NCBI GenBank assembly: GCA_964544475.1
Contig: CAZJBS010000008.1
Span: 73,922-137,921, forward strand
Source of the DNA: CAZJBS01 sp964544475
Lineage (GTDB): Bacteria > CLD3 > SB21
DNA length: 64,000 nucleotides
Reading direction: 5' to 3'
The notes beneath the pieces were generated by a model. That model searched no databases. It saw only the letters and a program-made list of their open reading frames with translations, and was not told where the DNA came from. This document shows, piece by piece, positions 8,344 through 17,137 of the stretch (the first letter of the stretch is position 1; each line of letters starts with the position of its first letter). The position numbers and the translations under genes are program-made.

Positions 8344-9342
8344 ATGCTGGCCATGGTTCTGCATGAGGCGGGGGATTGCCTCCGGGCCGGAGACGTACCG
8401 ATACCTGAACCGGATGTCGGGCAGATTCTGATCAAAGTGGAAGCCTGTGCCGTGTGCCGTACGGATTTGCACATCTTGGACGGCGATTTGAAAAGAGCCT
8501 GTCTGCCTTTGATTCCGGGGCACGAGGTGATCGGACGCGTGGTGAAGTGTGGCCCGCGCGTCGAACAATGGAAAATCGGAAGTCGGGTGGCTGTTCCATG
8601 GCTGGCCCATGCGTGTGGGACATGCGATTTTTGCAGGACAGATATGGAAAATTTGTGTGACGCGGCCAAATTTACAGGCTATGATGTGAATGGAGGATAT
8701 GCAGAATACATGCTTGCAAACGCACAATTTGTTTTTGGAATGCGGCAAGACGGTGATCCCGTGCACCTTGCTCCTTTGATGTGCGCCGGGTTGATAGGAT
8801 TCAGGTCATACGCGATGGCCGGACCCGGTTTGAAAGTGGGTCTTTTCGGATTTGGCGCCGCGGCTCACCTGATAACCCAGGTTGCGCGCTTCGAACAACG
8901 CCGTGTCTTCGCCTTCGTCCGGAATGGAGACACCCAAGGTTTGGCCTTTGCCCGCAAAATGGGCGTTTACTGGGCCGGCTTTTCCGGGGAAATGCCCCCG
9001 GAAGACCTGGATAGCGCCATTATCTTTGCCCCGGTCGGCGAGCTTGTGCCTCACGCCCTTAGATGTGTGCGAAAGGGAGGTACGGTCGTCTGCGGCGGCA
9101 TCCATATGAGCGACATTCCGCAGTTTTCATATGATCTACTGTGGGGAGAAAGGTCTGTCAAATCGGTCGCCAATCTCACCCGGAAAGACGGCGAGGCGTT
9201 TCTTGACCTGGCGTTTCGTATTCCCATCGAAACAACAACTACGACCTATCCGCTGAGCAGGGCCAATGAGGCCTTGCAGGATTTAAGACGAGGTACCCTT
9301 AACGGGACGGCCGTTTTGATTCCGGACGAATTGACGACATAA
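8344..9342 (+). CDS. zinc-dependent alcohol dehydrogenase family protein
   Basis: A 332-residue medium-chain dehydrogenase. The catalytic zinc site is visible as C37 with the downstream GHE (CAVCRTDLH, then PGHEVIG), and the structural zinc site as four cysteines in ACGTCDFCRTDMENLC. The GYAEY segment and the GLFGFGAAAHL Rossmann turn (NAD(P) binding) follow in the usual order. The expected activity is NAD(P)-dependent oxidation of an alcohol or reduction of an aldehyde in the cytoplasm; the substrate cannot be read from sequence. It sits between the DUF4234 gene and the PAP2-like gene with gaps of 6 and 3 bp, so the three are probably co-transcribed. Confidence 0.87.
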   Translation: MLAMVLHEAGDCLRAGDVPIPEPDVGQILIKVEACAVCRTDLHILDGDLKRACLPLIPGHEVIGRVVKCGPRVEQWKIGSRVAVPWLAHACGTCDFCRTDMENLCDAAKFTGYDVNGGYAEYMLANAQFVFGMRQDGDPVHLAPLMCAGLIGFRSYAMAGPGLKVGLFGFGAAAHLITQVARFEQRRVFAFVRNGDTQGLAFARKMGVYWAGFSGEMPPEDLDSAIIFAPVGELVPHALRCVRKGGTVVCGGIHMSDIPQFSYDLLWGERSVKSVANLTRKDGEAFLDLAFRIPIETTTTTYPLSRANEALQDLRRGTLNGTAVLIPDELTT

Positions 9343-9345
9343 CAC

Positions 9346-9984
9346 ATGTGGTTTGTAACTGAAACCGTCTCCGGTTGGCGCGACGAACTTGGAAAACCCG
9401 GTTTCAGAAGAGAGAGCGCCGCCACGATGGCGCTTTTGGCTGCCGTGCTCGCCGGTTTTGCCAGGTTTGTGATGTGGGTTGAATCACGGCCCGGAGTTGA
9501 ATTGAGGGATCCCATCCTGCAACTGTTCCAGCCCATCAACCTGACGTGGCTGACATTCGTCATGATCTATGTCGGACTGCTGACGGCCTTGCTCTACCTG
9601 ATCCGCTTTCCGAGAGCCTGTTTGTCGGCGCTGCAGGCGTACATGGCGATGATTCTGGTCAGGATGCTTGTCATGTGGGTCCTTCCTCTGAATCCTCCCG
9701 CATCGATGATCGTTCTCAAAGATCCTTTGGTTGAGTTTTTTGGTTCGGGGCAATCGTTGACGAGAGACCTCTTTTTTTCAGGCCACACGGCCACGATGTT
9801 TCTGCTGTCTCTTGTTTGTCCGCACCCGTTTTTGAAAAAACTCTTTGTCGGACTGACAATGGTTGTTGGCGTGTGTGTCGTCGCCCAGCATGTCCACTAC
9901 GCCATCGACGTGATCGCGGCGCCTTTTTTTGCCTACGGGGCGTTTCGTCTCGTGGGATTACGGCATTTGCAAAAACCTTGTTAA
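9346..9984 (+). CDS. PAP2-like / sphingomyelin-synthase-like membrane protein
   Basis: A 212-residue polytopic protein with about six hydrophobic helices. The motif FFSGHTATMF (near residue 145) and the later HVHYAIDV carry the His and Asp of the PAP2_C (sphingomyelin synthase related) lipid phosphatase/transferase family, so a membrane phospho-lipid head-group reaction is likely. The usual first PAP2 motif (KxxxxxxRP) is not seen, which fits the PAP2_C branch. It starts 3 bp after the alcohol dehydrogenase stop. The substrate is unknown. Confidence 0.7.
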   Translation: MWFVTETVSGWRDELGKPGFRRESAATMALLAAVLAGFARFVMWVESRPGVELRDPILQLFQPINLTWLTFVMIYVGLLTALLYLIRFPRACLSALQAYMAMILVRMLVMWVLPLNPPASMIVLKDPLVEFFGSGQSLTRDLFFSGHTATMFLLSLVCPHPFLKKLFVGLTMVVGVCVVAQHVHYAIDVIAAPFFAYGAFRLVGLRHLQKPC

Positions 9985-10006
9985 AGAGTCGATCATCCGT
10001 TACATT
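9978..10006 (+). promoter_or_regulatory. putative hbd promoter
   Basis: TTGTTA (9978-9983), a 17-bp spacer and TACATT (10001-10006), overlapping the end of the PAP2-like gene and 41 bp before the hbd start. Confidence 0.4.
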
Positions 10007-10046
10007 TGACTGCCATTCTTGGAAGAATCACATCAGGAGAATAACC

Positions 10047-10904
10047 ATGGAAATCAAGACTGTTGGTGTTGTCGGAGCCGGAACCATGGGGAACGGTATC
10101 GCCCATGTTTTTTCACAAAGCGGTTTTTCAGTTCATTTGATCGATGTCAAGAGCGAACTGCTGGATCGGGCCCTGGCAACGATTGACAAGAACATGACCC
10201 GTCAGGTGTCCAAAGGGAGCCTGACCGAAGACGGAAAAAGGGCGGCGTTGGCGCGAATCAAATCCGGCACCCGTCTTGAAGATGCCGGCGATTGCGGACT
10301 GGTCGTCGAGGCCGCGTCCGAAAATGCGGAAGTGAAGAAGTCCATATTTCGTTCCCTCGATACTATTTGCGCACCCGAGGCGATTCTCGCGACGAACACA
10401 TCGTCGATTTCAATCACAGAGATAGCCGCCGTGACTGCGCGTCCGGATAAGGTCATCGGTATGCATTTCATGAATCCCGTTCCGATCATGCAACTTGTGG
10501 AGATCATTCGCGGACTGGCTACTTCCGACGCAACGTATGCTGTGGTCAAGGGCCTGACCGAAAAACTAGGCAAGACGCCGGTCGAGGTTAACGACTTTCC
10601 CGGTTTTATTTCCAATCGTGTGCTCATGCCCATGATCAATGAAGCCGTCGTGTGCCTCATGGAAGGCGTTGCGACGAAGGAGGCCATTGACGCCGTTATG
10701 AAATTGGGCATGAATCATCCCATGGGTCCCCTGCAATTGGCGGATTTTATCGGTCTTGACGTCTGCCTGTCGATCATGAACGTCTTGCACGACGGATTGG
10801 GCGATGACAAATACCGACCGTGCCCCTTGTTGAAAAAAATGGTCACGGCGGGCTATTTGGGAGTAAAAAGTGGTCAGGGTTTTTATGTTTATCCAAAGAA
10901 ATAA
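10047..10904 (+). CDS. hbd: 3-hydroxybutyryl-CoA dehydrogenase
   Basis: The start at 10047 has AGGAG upstream and gives 285 residues, the family length. It oxidises 3-hydroxyacyl-CoA with NAD(P)+ or works in reverse. The N-terminal Rossmann motif is G10-A-G12-T-M-G15. IGMHFMNPVP carries the catalytic His, TNTSSISITE the Ser/Asn contacts, and GFISNRVLMPMINEA opens the C-terminal dimer domain. No thiolase or crotonase gene is nearby, so it could serve butyrate-type or beta-oxidation chemistry, or a multi-purpose acyl-CoA route. It appears to be separately transcribed. Confidence 0.93.
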   Translation: MEIKTVGVVGAGTMGNGIAHVFSQSGFSVHLIDVKSELLDRALATIDKNMTRQVSKGSLTEDGKRAALARIKSGTRLEDAGDCGLVVEAASENAEVKKSIFRSLDTICAPEAILATNTSSISITEIAAVTARPDKVIGMHFMNPVPIMQLVEIIRGLATSDATYAVVKGLTEKLGKTPVEVNDFPGFISNRVLMPMINEAVVCLMEGVATKEAIDAVMKLGMNHPMGPLQLADFIGLDVCLSIMNVLHDGLGDDKYRPCPLLKKMVTAGYLGVKSGQGFYVYPKK

Positions 10905-10922
10905 CCGACGCGAGGAGAGACT

Positions 10923-12290
10923 ATGAAAAAAATTGCCACGTTGGCTGCTACGCTGGCCGTCGTTTTGCTCCTGTCAACTTTGACCGCTACCGCTCAGGTG
11001 AAAAAGCGGATTGCCGTCCTTCCATTTAAGAACAAGGGAGGGAAAGAGAAACATGCATGGCTTAGCGAGGGATTTTCGACGACACTGACCGATGGTCTTC
11101 AGCAGATTCAGGCCATTTACGTGGTTGACCGCAATCAGGTCAACAGTGTCGTCAAGAAAGCGGGCTATTCCAACGACGATCTGTTTACGTCCAAGGCGGC
11201 ATATGAAATCGGCAAACAACTGGGACTCGACTATGTCATCATCGGCGCCTACAACATGCGTGGCAAGGATTCGATCGACTGTTTTGCCATCGTCGTGGAC
11301 GGCAAGAAGGAAGGCGAGTACATCAAAACGTGCAGCCCTCGTTCGGTAAGGCCTATGGCCAATCTTTGGCAGGTCTACGACAAGATGATCGATGCCGTTT
11401 GCAAGACGGAATGTTTCAACGTAACCGTCACGGCGAATGAACAGAAACAGATCAAAGCGATCACCGCCAATACAGAAAATGTTTCGGCGTATGAGTATTA
11501 CATCAAGGGACGCAAGGAACATCTCAAGTATTCCGTGATGGGCTATGAGAAGGCCATCGGATGGTACGACAAGGCCCTTGAGTTGGATCCAAACTACGCG
11601 CTGGCCCTCGGCGCGAAAGGGGAGGCGGAGGCCTTCTGGGGATACCAGATGGAGTTAAATAGCGAAGATTACAAGCCGATGTATGACCGGGCTATGGCAA
11701 ACGTGCAGAAAGCGCTCGGGCTATCGCCGACCATTGGTTCCATTCACCGGAACATGGCGACAACGTTTCAGATGTTGCGGCGTTTCGACGATGCCAATTC
11801 CGAGGCGAGGAAGGCCGTGGACCTCAACCCCAACGACGCGGAAGGTTGGTACCAACTCTGGCGGTCGTATTCCACGGACGTCAATGCGACAGAAATACAA
11901 AAAGCGCTGGAAATCAGCCCGTACCTTCCGGTGGCCAATCTGACCGTCGGCAACGCATATATGGATAACAAAGACTATTTAAAAGCTGAGGAATACTACA
12001 AGAAGTCGCTGGTCGGCAACGAAGACTACGAGTTGGCGCATGCCAACATGGGCAATTTGTATTTTACTCTGCAGCGTTATGATGAGGCCATTTACCACCT
12101 GAAGCGATCCCTCGAAATCAAGCCCAAATATGCGTACTCTCTTTACATGCTCGGACTTGTCTACTGGTATCAAGGCAAATGGGCCGACGTGATCGATTCC
12201 TGGGAAAAATGTCTTCAAGTGGACCCAAACCACCAACAAGCGCTTGAATGGCTGCCGCAAGCCCGACAGAAACTTGCCGGCGGGCAGTAA
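10923..12290 (+). CDS. secreted CsgG/FlgO-like TPR protein
   Basis: A 455-residue protein with a clear signal peptide (residues 1-24, ending TATAQ). Residues about 27-165 resemble the FlgO/CsgG nucleotide-binding-like fold found in curli or adenylate-cyclase-linked TPR proteins: KKRIAVLPFKNKGG, a helix LSEGFSTTLTDGL and VVDRNQVN. From about residue 195 the sequence is tetratricopeptide repeats (AIGWYDKALELDPNYALALGAK, AIYHLKRSLEIKPKYAYSLYML). It lies in the periplasm and probably scaffolds protein complexes. The gene begins 18 bp after hbd and ends with a good intrinsic terminator. Confidence 0.75.
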   Translation: MKKIATLAATLAVVLLLSTLTATAQVKKRIAVLPFKNKGGKEKHAWLSEGFSTTLTDGLQQIQAIYVVDRNQVNSVVKKAGYSNDDLFTSKAAYEIGKQLGLDYVIIGAYNMRGKDSIDCFAIVVDGKKEGEYIKTCSPRSVRPMANLWQVYDKMIDAVCKTECFNVTVTANEQKQIKAITANTENVSAYEYYIKGRKEHLKYSVMGYEKAIGWYDKALELDPNYALALGAKGEAEAFWGYQMELNSEDYKPMYDRAMANVQKALGLSPTIGSIHRNMATTFQMLRRFDDANSEARKAVDLNPNDAEGWYQLWRSYSTDVNATEIQKALEISPYLPVANLTVGNAYMDNKDYLKAEEYYKKSLVGNEDYELAHANMGNLYFTLQRYDEAIYHLKRSLEIKPKYAYSLYMLGLVYWYQGKWADVIDSWEKCLQVDPNHQQALEWLPQARQKLAGGQ

Positions 12291-12312
12291 TGCCGTCATG
12301 AATGGATCGCAG

Positions 12313-12355
12313 AGAGGCTGTTTGGCGTCGCTGGGCAGCCTCTTTGATTTTGATT
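12313..12355 (+). terminator. intrinsic terminator after the CsgG/TPR gene
   Basis: An 8-bp perfect stem AGAGGCTG (12313-12320) / CAGCCTCT (12336-12343) with a 15-nt loop is followed by the T-rich run TTGATTTTGATT. It begins 22 bp past the stop at 12290. Confidence 0.65.
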
Positions 12356-12394
12356 GCACCACCCATTCTTGACAGGTTTGGCGCTTGAAATAAC

Positions 12395-13324
12395 GTGAGA
12401 ATCATACTACTAATTACATTAATAACGTGGAATATGTCGGCTCCGCTGGAGCGGTCCGGAATTGACGAAGTCTCCTATCGTTCGTCGATATTCCATTCAA
12501 TAGCCCAGCGTTCGGATTCGATTCTGATGGTTTACATAACGGAGCACTTGGCTGATCGGAAGCCTGGCCTTGAAGCTCTTTTTGGCATTACCGTTAAGGA
12601 TACGGTTTTCATCCGAATTGCGCCGTCCAGGAGCGCCTTCCGGGCTTTGACGCACGGTTTCGCGCCCGATTGGGGAATAGGCGTGGCCTTACCTTCACAG
12701 AATTCGATCCTACTGTGCGCGGATTCGGAAACCCCCGATCAAGCGGTGGTGCAACCCATAGAAAAGATCGCGACGCATGAGTATACACATATCATTTTGG
12801 GGCGCATTTCTGGGCTGCCGTTGTGGTTTCATGAGGGGTGTGCCATGTTAGCCGCCGGTGAATTCACTTCAACCAAAGTCCTTGGGCGCTCCCAAATCAC
12901 AGGCCACGGCATGTCCCTGAAAGAAATTGACAGCCTTCTCCGCTTTGATCCGATCCGGGCCCGGCTGGCCTACGAGCAAAGCCATTCAGCCATGCTGTTT
13001 TTCATGGAAGAATACGGGCGATCATCACTGCGGATGCTGTTGGCTCAATGCGTCGCGGGTGTTTCCTTCGAAGAGGCCTTCCGGCGAGCGACGGGCATTA
13101 CATCCAACGAATTTCAACAACAATGGCACGCACAACTTCGGTCCAATTTCTGGGTCGTATGGGTGGATGCCGTTGACGAATTCTTGTGGTATTTCTTGAT
13201 TCCGGCACTGGTTGTCCTCGTGTGGATAGTCGTCAAAATCAGGAATCGGATAATCCTTGCCGGATGGAAAAAAGAGGGTCTCGATGGGGAACCTGAAGAT
13301 GATCCGACCGAACAGCGTCAGTAG
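12395..13324 (+). CDS. membrane-anchored gluzincin peptidase (MA family)
   Basis: A 309-residue putative metallopeptidase. The zinc site is H128-E129-Y-T-H132, and E147 in LWFHEGCA is the likely third ligand, as in MA-clan (gluzincin) peptidases. A short hydrophobic N-terminus (RIILLITLITW) looks like a signal peptide if the GTG at 12395 is used; an ATG at 12434 is an alternative, and neither has a good ribosome site. A C-terminal TM helix (about residues 260-285, LIPALVVLVWIVV) leaves a short charged cytoplasmic tail. The catalytic domain would face the periplasm. It converges on the NHL gene, with the two stops overlapping by 7 bp. Confidence 0.75.
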   Translation: MRIILLITLITWNMSAPLERSGIDEVSYRSSIFHSIAQRSDSILMVYITEHLADRKPGLEALFGITVKDTVFIRIAPSRSAFRALTHGFAPDWGIGVALPSQNSILLCADSETPDQAVVQPIEKIATHEYTHIILGRISGLPLWFHEGCAMLAAGEFTSTKVLGRSQITGHGMSLKEIDSLLRFDPIRARLAYEQSHSAMLFFMEEYGRSSLRMLLAQCVAGVSFEEAFRRATGITSNEFQQQWHAQLRSNFWVVWVDAVDEFLWYFLIPALVVLVWIVVKIRNRIILAGWKKEGLDGEPEDDPTEQRQ

Positions 13325-14754
13325 GCGAATTCAACTTCAATGGTTTTCGTGAAGTAGCGGCTGTAAGGATATGTGGTGCGGGCCTCAACAATAATTTTGT
13401 ACAGGCCCGACGGCATGAATTCAGAAGCGAGAATGGGTTCACGCATCGTTTCCAGTGAATCCACGGCCTTTCGAAGAGGTTGTGTGATCCGTGATGTCCG
13501 GCGACGGTCCCATTGCAGACTCTGCCTGCCCAGTGTCATTAGCCGATTGGTACAAAGCTTGGCTACCAAGACGCCTTCTTCATTGACGATTCGCGCGCTG
13601 ACTTTGGAGTATTCCGTCAAGAAGAAGTCGAAGTGCAGGATAGTGTCCTTCATTGAGATGTTGAAATTCAAAACATCGGTCCCGATGTGATAATACTGGG
13701 CAAAGTTCTTGTCCGCAATAAACACCTGACCAAATCGTTTCCCGATGGCGATGCTGCGTGGTTCGAAAAATTCGCCGTCACCTTCTCCGATATGGCCAAA
13801 CGACGTAATAAAGTTGAGATCGTGATCAAATTTGTGAATGCAATGATTGAAAAGGTCAGTAACCCATACGCTGCCGAAGTAGTCCAGGGCAACAGAGGTC
13901 AGAAACACACGTTGGTACCCGTATTCTGTCGATGAAATACCACGGATGAACCGCCCGTCCGAGGTCAGTTTTTGAATCCGAGAATTGTTAAGGTCCACAA
14001 CGACAAGGAAATCCTCCTGGTAGTATGAATTGGAATCGCTGGTCTCTGACAACGCAATCGCATAAGGCCTGAAGAATTGCGCCATCGCCACCGAAGAGTC
14101 ACTCCTGTTGCCAATGGCGTACATAGGGGATAAGTCGCCGTCCATCACCTGAACTCGGTCATTGCCATAGTCACATACATAAACGCGTCCAGAGGGCCCG
14201 ACCGCAATACCCGTGGGTTCCCTGAACTGGCCGGTTTGGCTGCCTTCCTGGCCTGCCGCCCGCACAAACGTCAAATGGTTGCCCGGATTATGGAGTTTGA
14301 CAACACGGTTGTGGCCCGTATCGGCGACGTAGACATTGCCGGCGGGATCGCCGGCGATACCTTTAGGATGTTTCAGTTTCTGACGCGGCCCCTTGCCTTC
14401 GTACACGTCCAGCGTTAGCATCGAGCTGTTGAAGATGATGTTATGTTGGCCGGAATTCAGACCATACACCGTCAGATCATCGTCATCCGATCTGTTCAAG
14501 GGATCGTCCGTGCTTTTCAGCCTTACGGCGGCCAGGCCTTGCGGATCAGAAGGGCGTATGTCGGTTCGTCCCAAAAGGGCCATGAAAGCCATCAGTTGAA
14601 CGGCGCCCGCCTTGTGAATGGGTGCGTGCCGCGCAGGTGGATATACGAGCGTCGTTTCCTCATGAACCTTTTTTTTCTCAATCACTTGCGCCGGCAAGGC
14701 GGCTGTCGCAACGATTAAGAAACAAGCAAGGGGGAATGTCAGACGTTGGGCCAT
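13318..14754 (-). CDS. secreted NHL-repeat beta-propeller protein
   Basis: A 478-residue secreted protein; the signal peptide ends at ALPAQ (about residue 22). NHL repeats run from about residue 130 to 370, each with the G-I-A-V/GNVYVADTGHNRV pattern (for example GIAVGPSGRVYVCDYGNDRV), forming a six-bladed propeller. The final 100 residues (FNISMKDTILHFDFFL and on) look like a FlgD/Ig-like module. Such proteins bind partners or carry extracellular enzymatic loops; no active site is seen. Its start overlaps the stop of the alkyltransferase-like gene by 16 bp, so the two are translationally linked. Confidence 0.78.
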   Translation of the reverse strand: MAQRLTFPLACFLIVATAALPAQVIEKKKVHEETTLVYPPARHAPIHKAGAVQLMAFMALLGRTDIRPSDPQGLAAVRLKSTDDPLNRSDDDDLTVYGLNSGQHNIIFNSSMLTLDVYEGKGPRQKLKHPKGIAGDPAGNVYVADTGHNRVVKLHNPGNHLTFVRAAGQEGSQTGQFREPTGIAVGPSGRVYVCDYGNDRVQVMDGDLSPMYAIGNRSDSSVAMAQFFRPYAIALSETSDSNSYYQEDFLVVVDLNNSRIQKLTSDGRFIRGISSTEYGYQRVFLTSVALDYFGSVWVTDLFNHCIHKFDHDLNFITSFGHIGEGDGEFFEPRSIAIGKRFGQVFIADKNFAQYYHIGTDVLNFNISMKDTILHFDFFLTEYSKVSARIVNEEGVLVAKLCTNRLMTLGRQSLQWDRRRTSRITQPLRKAVDSLETMREPILASEFMPSGLYKIIVEARTTYPYSRYFTKTIEVEFAY

Positions 14755-15098
14755 CCGTATCTCAGCAGGTTGACCTTCTCACGGCGAAATGGGATTCCCT
14801 CGGCGAGGAGCCGTCTTTTTTGTTCGGCATAAAGTCCTCTGGACTTTGGCAACGAAATGTGGCCGGACGCATTGATGACCCGGTGCCATGGGATCGAGAG
14901 TCCAACCGGTGTCTGCCGCAGGGCAAGCCCAACGAATCGCGATCGTCCAGGCAGACCCGCCAATCGCGCGATTCGGCCATACGTGGAAACCCGGCCGTAG
15001 GGGATTCGGCGGACGGCCTGCCAGATTCGATCGAATCGTTCGGCAGGATCAGTTGTTCCCGGACGAACGGGCATCAAGTCTTTTGACCGTCGTTTCAT
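14739..15098 (-). CDS. alkyltransferase-like protein (ATL), Cys replaced by Trp
   Basis: A 119-residue protein with the O6-methylguanine-DNA methyltransferase fold, including the helix-turn-helix IPYGRVSTYGRIARLAG (32-48) and R61 near the Arg-finger position. The active-site motif PCHRV reads PWHRVI, with W71 in place of the acceptor Cys. That is the signature of ATL proteins, which cannot remove alkyl groups but bind O6-alkylguanine and hand it to nucleotide excision repair. The start is uncertain: TTG 15104, ATG 15098 or ATG 15074, all inside the 3' end of the transporter gene. Confidence 0.87.
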   Translation of the reverse strand: MKRRSKDLMPVRPGTTDPAERFDRIWQAVRRIPYGRVSTYGRIARLAGLPGRSRFVGLALRQTPVGLSIPWHRVINASGHISLPKSRGLYAEQKRRLLAEGIPFRREKVNLLRYGWPNV

Positions 15099-16359
15099 AG
15101 GCAAAAAGTGCTATGGCCGAAACGGAGCCGATGGCGGCGAAATAATACCAAATGAAATTCGCATTCGCATAGGCCTCGGCATGCTGACCGGCTTCAAGGG
15201 TGTGAGGATCGGGACAATACGTCGTCAAAAGGTAACCTGAAATACCGAAACCCAGCAGGGATGCAAGAAAAGAATGCAGATGGCCGAATCCAAGGTACAA
15301 GCCTTCTTCGCCTTTGGGTGCCTGCAAACTGAAGAACTCAAAATACCGGGGAGAAATAAAACACTCCGCCAGAGCCTGTATGACAATCCCGCCAATCAAC
15401 ACAATCGTGATGGGGTGAGCAGAAATTGAACCCATGATGGGGATGGATGGTCCCAGGAAAGACTCCAGAAGGGGACTCGAAGCCATGCAAAGAGCCGATA
15501 TGGGCATCAAAAGCATACCGATATTCATGGAAGTTATGGCTTTGACGTTTTTCATGACATGGGTGATCACAAGGACGGCCGTCATCACCACGAAGGGATT
15601 CACATTGGAAATCCACTCCGGCGACGCGTCTCTGCCGACCAAACGCAGGACGTATTTTGGCATGGTCGCATACATCTGATGCTGGATGATCCAAAATCCC
15701 GTGACGATAAGGACGAGAATCAAGAGGCGGGCATTCTTGAGAATTCGCACAAGGCTGTCCCAGATTTCACGAATCGATCGTCCCTCACCGTGAATATCCA
15801 CGTTACGATAGAAGAAAAAGACAACGACGAGGGCCAGCGCGCACATGATCGCCGAATAAAAATTGATCGCTTCAAGACCCAGATTGATGCGCAAAGGATA
15901 TGCAAAAGTCTTTCCGGAGAAAGATCCAATATTGACCATGGCGTAAAAAATCGAATAAGCCCTGGCCCTGTTCGTCGAATCGGACGTTTTGGCTACGGTG
16001 CCGGTTATGATGGCCTTGATAAAAGACCCACCGAACATCAGGATGACAATGGCGGGCAGAACGGTCGACTTGTAGGGCAACGCACCGAGGGAGCAGTACC
16101 CGATCGCCAGGAGCGCAAACGCGAGCATCATGGCCCGGCGAAATCCCATCTTGTCTGCCACAGCTCCCGTAAACGGTGGAAGGAAATACAGGCCGGCTGA
16201 AAACACGCCGCCTATCCAGGCGGCATCGATATCATCAAAGCCGACAACATCGGTGAGATACAGCGTAATGGTGATAAAGACGGCATAATAGGCCGCACGT
16301 TCAAACAACTCAACCACATTCGCCGTCCAAAAGGCGAATGGAAATTTCCACGTCTGCAT
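15049..16359 (-). CDS. POT-like major facilitator transporter
   Basis: A 436-residue MFS protein with about twelve helices. The N-terminal ELFERAAYYAVF (residues 14-25) matches the proton-dependent oligopeptide transporter motif ExxERxxYY, and SPRYFEFFSLQAPK near residue 340 resembles the POT signature of the second half. A peptide or related organic solute with H+ is therefore likely. The ATG at 16359 is preferred because GGAG lies 8 bp upstream. It is first in a three-gene leftward unit with the ATL and NHL genes. Confidence 0.75.
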   Translation of the reverse strand: MQTWKFPFAFWTANVVELFERAAYYAVFITITLYLTDVVGFDDIDAAWIGGVFSAGLYFLPPFTGAVADKMGFRRAMMLAFALLAIGYCSLGALPYKSTVLPAIVILMFGGSFIKAIITGTVAKTSDSTNRARAYSIFYAMVNIGSFSGKTFAYPLRINLGLEAINFYSAIMCALALVVVFFFYRNVDIHGEGRSIREIWDSLVRILKNARLLILVLIVTGFWIIQHQMYATMPKYVLRLVGRDASPEWISNVNPFVVMTAVLVITHVMKNVKAITSMNIGMLLMPISALCMASSPLLESFLGPSIPIMGSISAHPITIVLIGGIVIQALAECFISPRYFEFFSLQAPKGEEGLYLGFGHLHSFLASLLGFGISGYLLTTYCPDPHTLEAGQHAEAYANANFIWYYFAAIGSVSAIALFAYETTVKRLDARSSGNN

Positions 16360-16394
16360 GCACGATCTCCATGTGATGGTGACAAAGCGCAATG

Positions 16395-16423
16395 AGTGTA
16401 AGGATTCGACGATACTTGTGCAA
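16395..16423 (-). promoter_or_regulatory. putative promoter of the transporter unit
   Basis: On the minus strand, TTGCAC (16418-16423), a 17-bp spacer and TACACT (16395-16400), 35 bp before the transporter start. Confidence 0.35.
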
Positions 16424-16513
16424 TGGTTTATTTAGGTCTTTGTTCTTGAAGAAGTGAATCACACATGATTACATTGCAAACACATGTAACTAACGCCAAG
16501 ACGGGAGAATCCG

Positions 16514-17137
16514 GTGGACATGTCAAGTGAAACAATCGATCTGATACGTGCCCTGGCGGCGCCCCTGGCAGTCCTCGTGCCTTTGTTGGTCTTCTGGATC
16601 CAAAAAAGGGACCGCCTGCAGAAGGCAAAGCATTTTATTGAGATGCTCAAGGCCCACGACGACTTGAAGGCCGTGCAAGAGAAACACAGATCAGACCCTC
16701 TGCCGGACAACGTCGCCGCGCAGGTAAGACATCTGATCGCAGAAATGGAAATAGAGATCAGTCGGAGTTCGGAAAAACTGAGCGTGTCTCCCTTTATTGT
16801 GATTGTGGCCGCCGGGACTCTGTTGATCAGCCTGGTCTTTACGCAGTTATCCGACTATATCAACAAACTTTTCTTGGGCAAATCATACGAATCCGGCATG
16901 CTATTTCTGGAGGGCATTTTTCAGTCGTCGACGTCCCGTTTCATGCTGCTGATGGTCTATGTCTCCGTCAGCTTGTTCATCACAATGAAGATGGTAAAAC
17001 CTGTGACCGGCAAATTGGCAACGGCTTTCAAACGCAACCTGGCCATGTTGTTGGTCTTCAACGTGATTTTCGTCGCCGTCACGATCCTGGTGAGTCTTGT
17101 TTTGATTCTTTTGGATCCGATTGTCGACTTGTGGTGA
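16514..17137 (+). CDS. unrecognised membrane protein with coiled linker
   Basis: A 207-residue protein I cannot assign. A first hydrophobic helix (about residues 8-29) is followed by a charged, helical cytoplasmic stretch (about 30-92), then three more hydrophobic segments (about 93-112, 138-158 and 173-200). The GTG start at 16514 has GGGAG 6 bp upstream; the ATG at 16520 is also possible. It lies between a leftward transporter unit and a leftward glycosyltransferase, whose 3' end it overlaps by 59 bp. Nothing in the sequence indicates catalysis. Confidence 0.6.
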   Translation: MDMSSETIDLIRALAAPLAVLVPLLVFWIQKRDRLQKAKHFIEMLKAHDDLKAVQEKHRSDPLPDNVAAQVRHLIAEMEIEISRSSEKLSVSPFIVIVAAGTLLISLVFTQLSDYINKLFLGKSYESGMLFLEGIFQSSTSRFMLLMVYVSVSLFITMKMVKPVTGKLATAFKRNLAMLLVFNVIFVAVTILVSLVLILLDPIVDLW

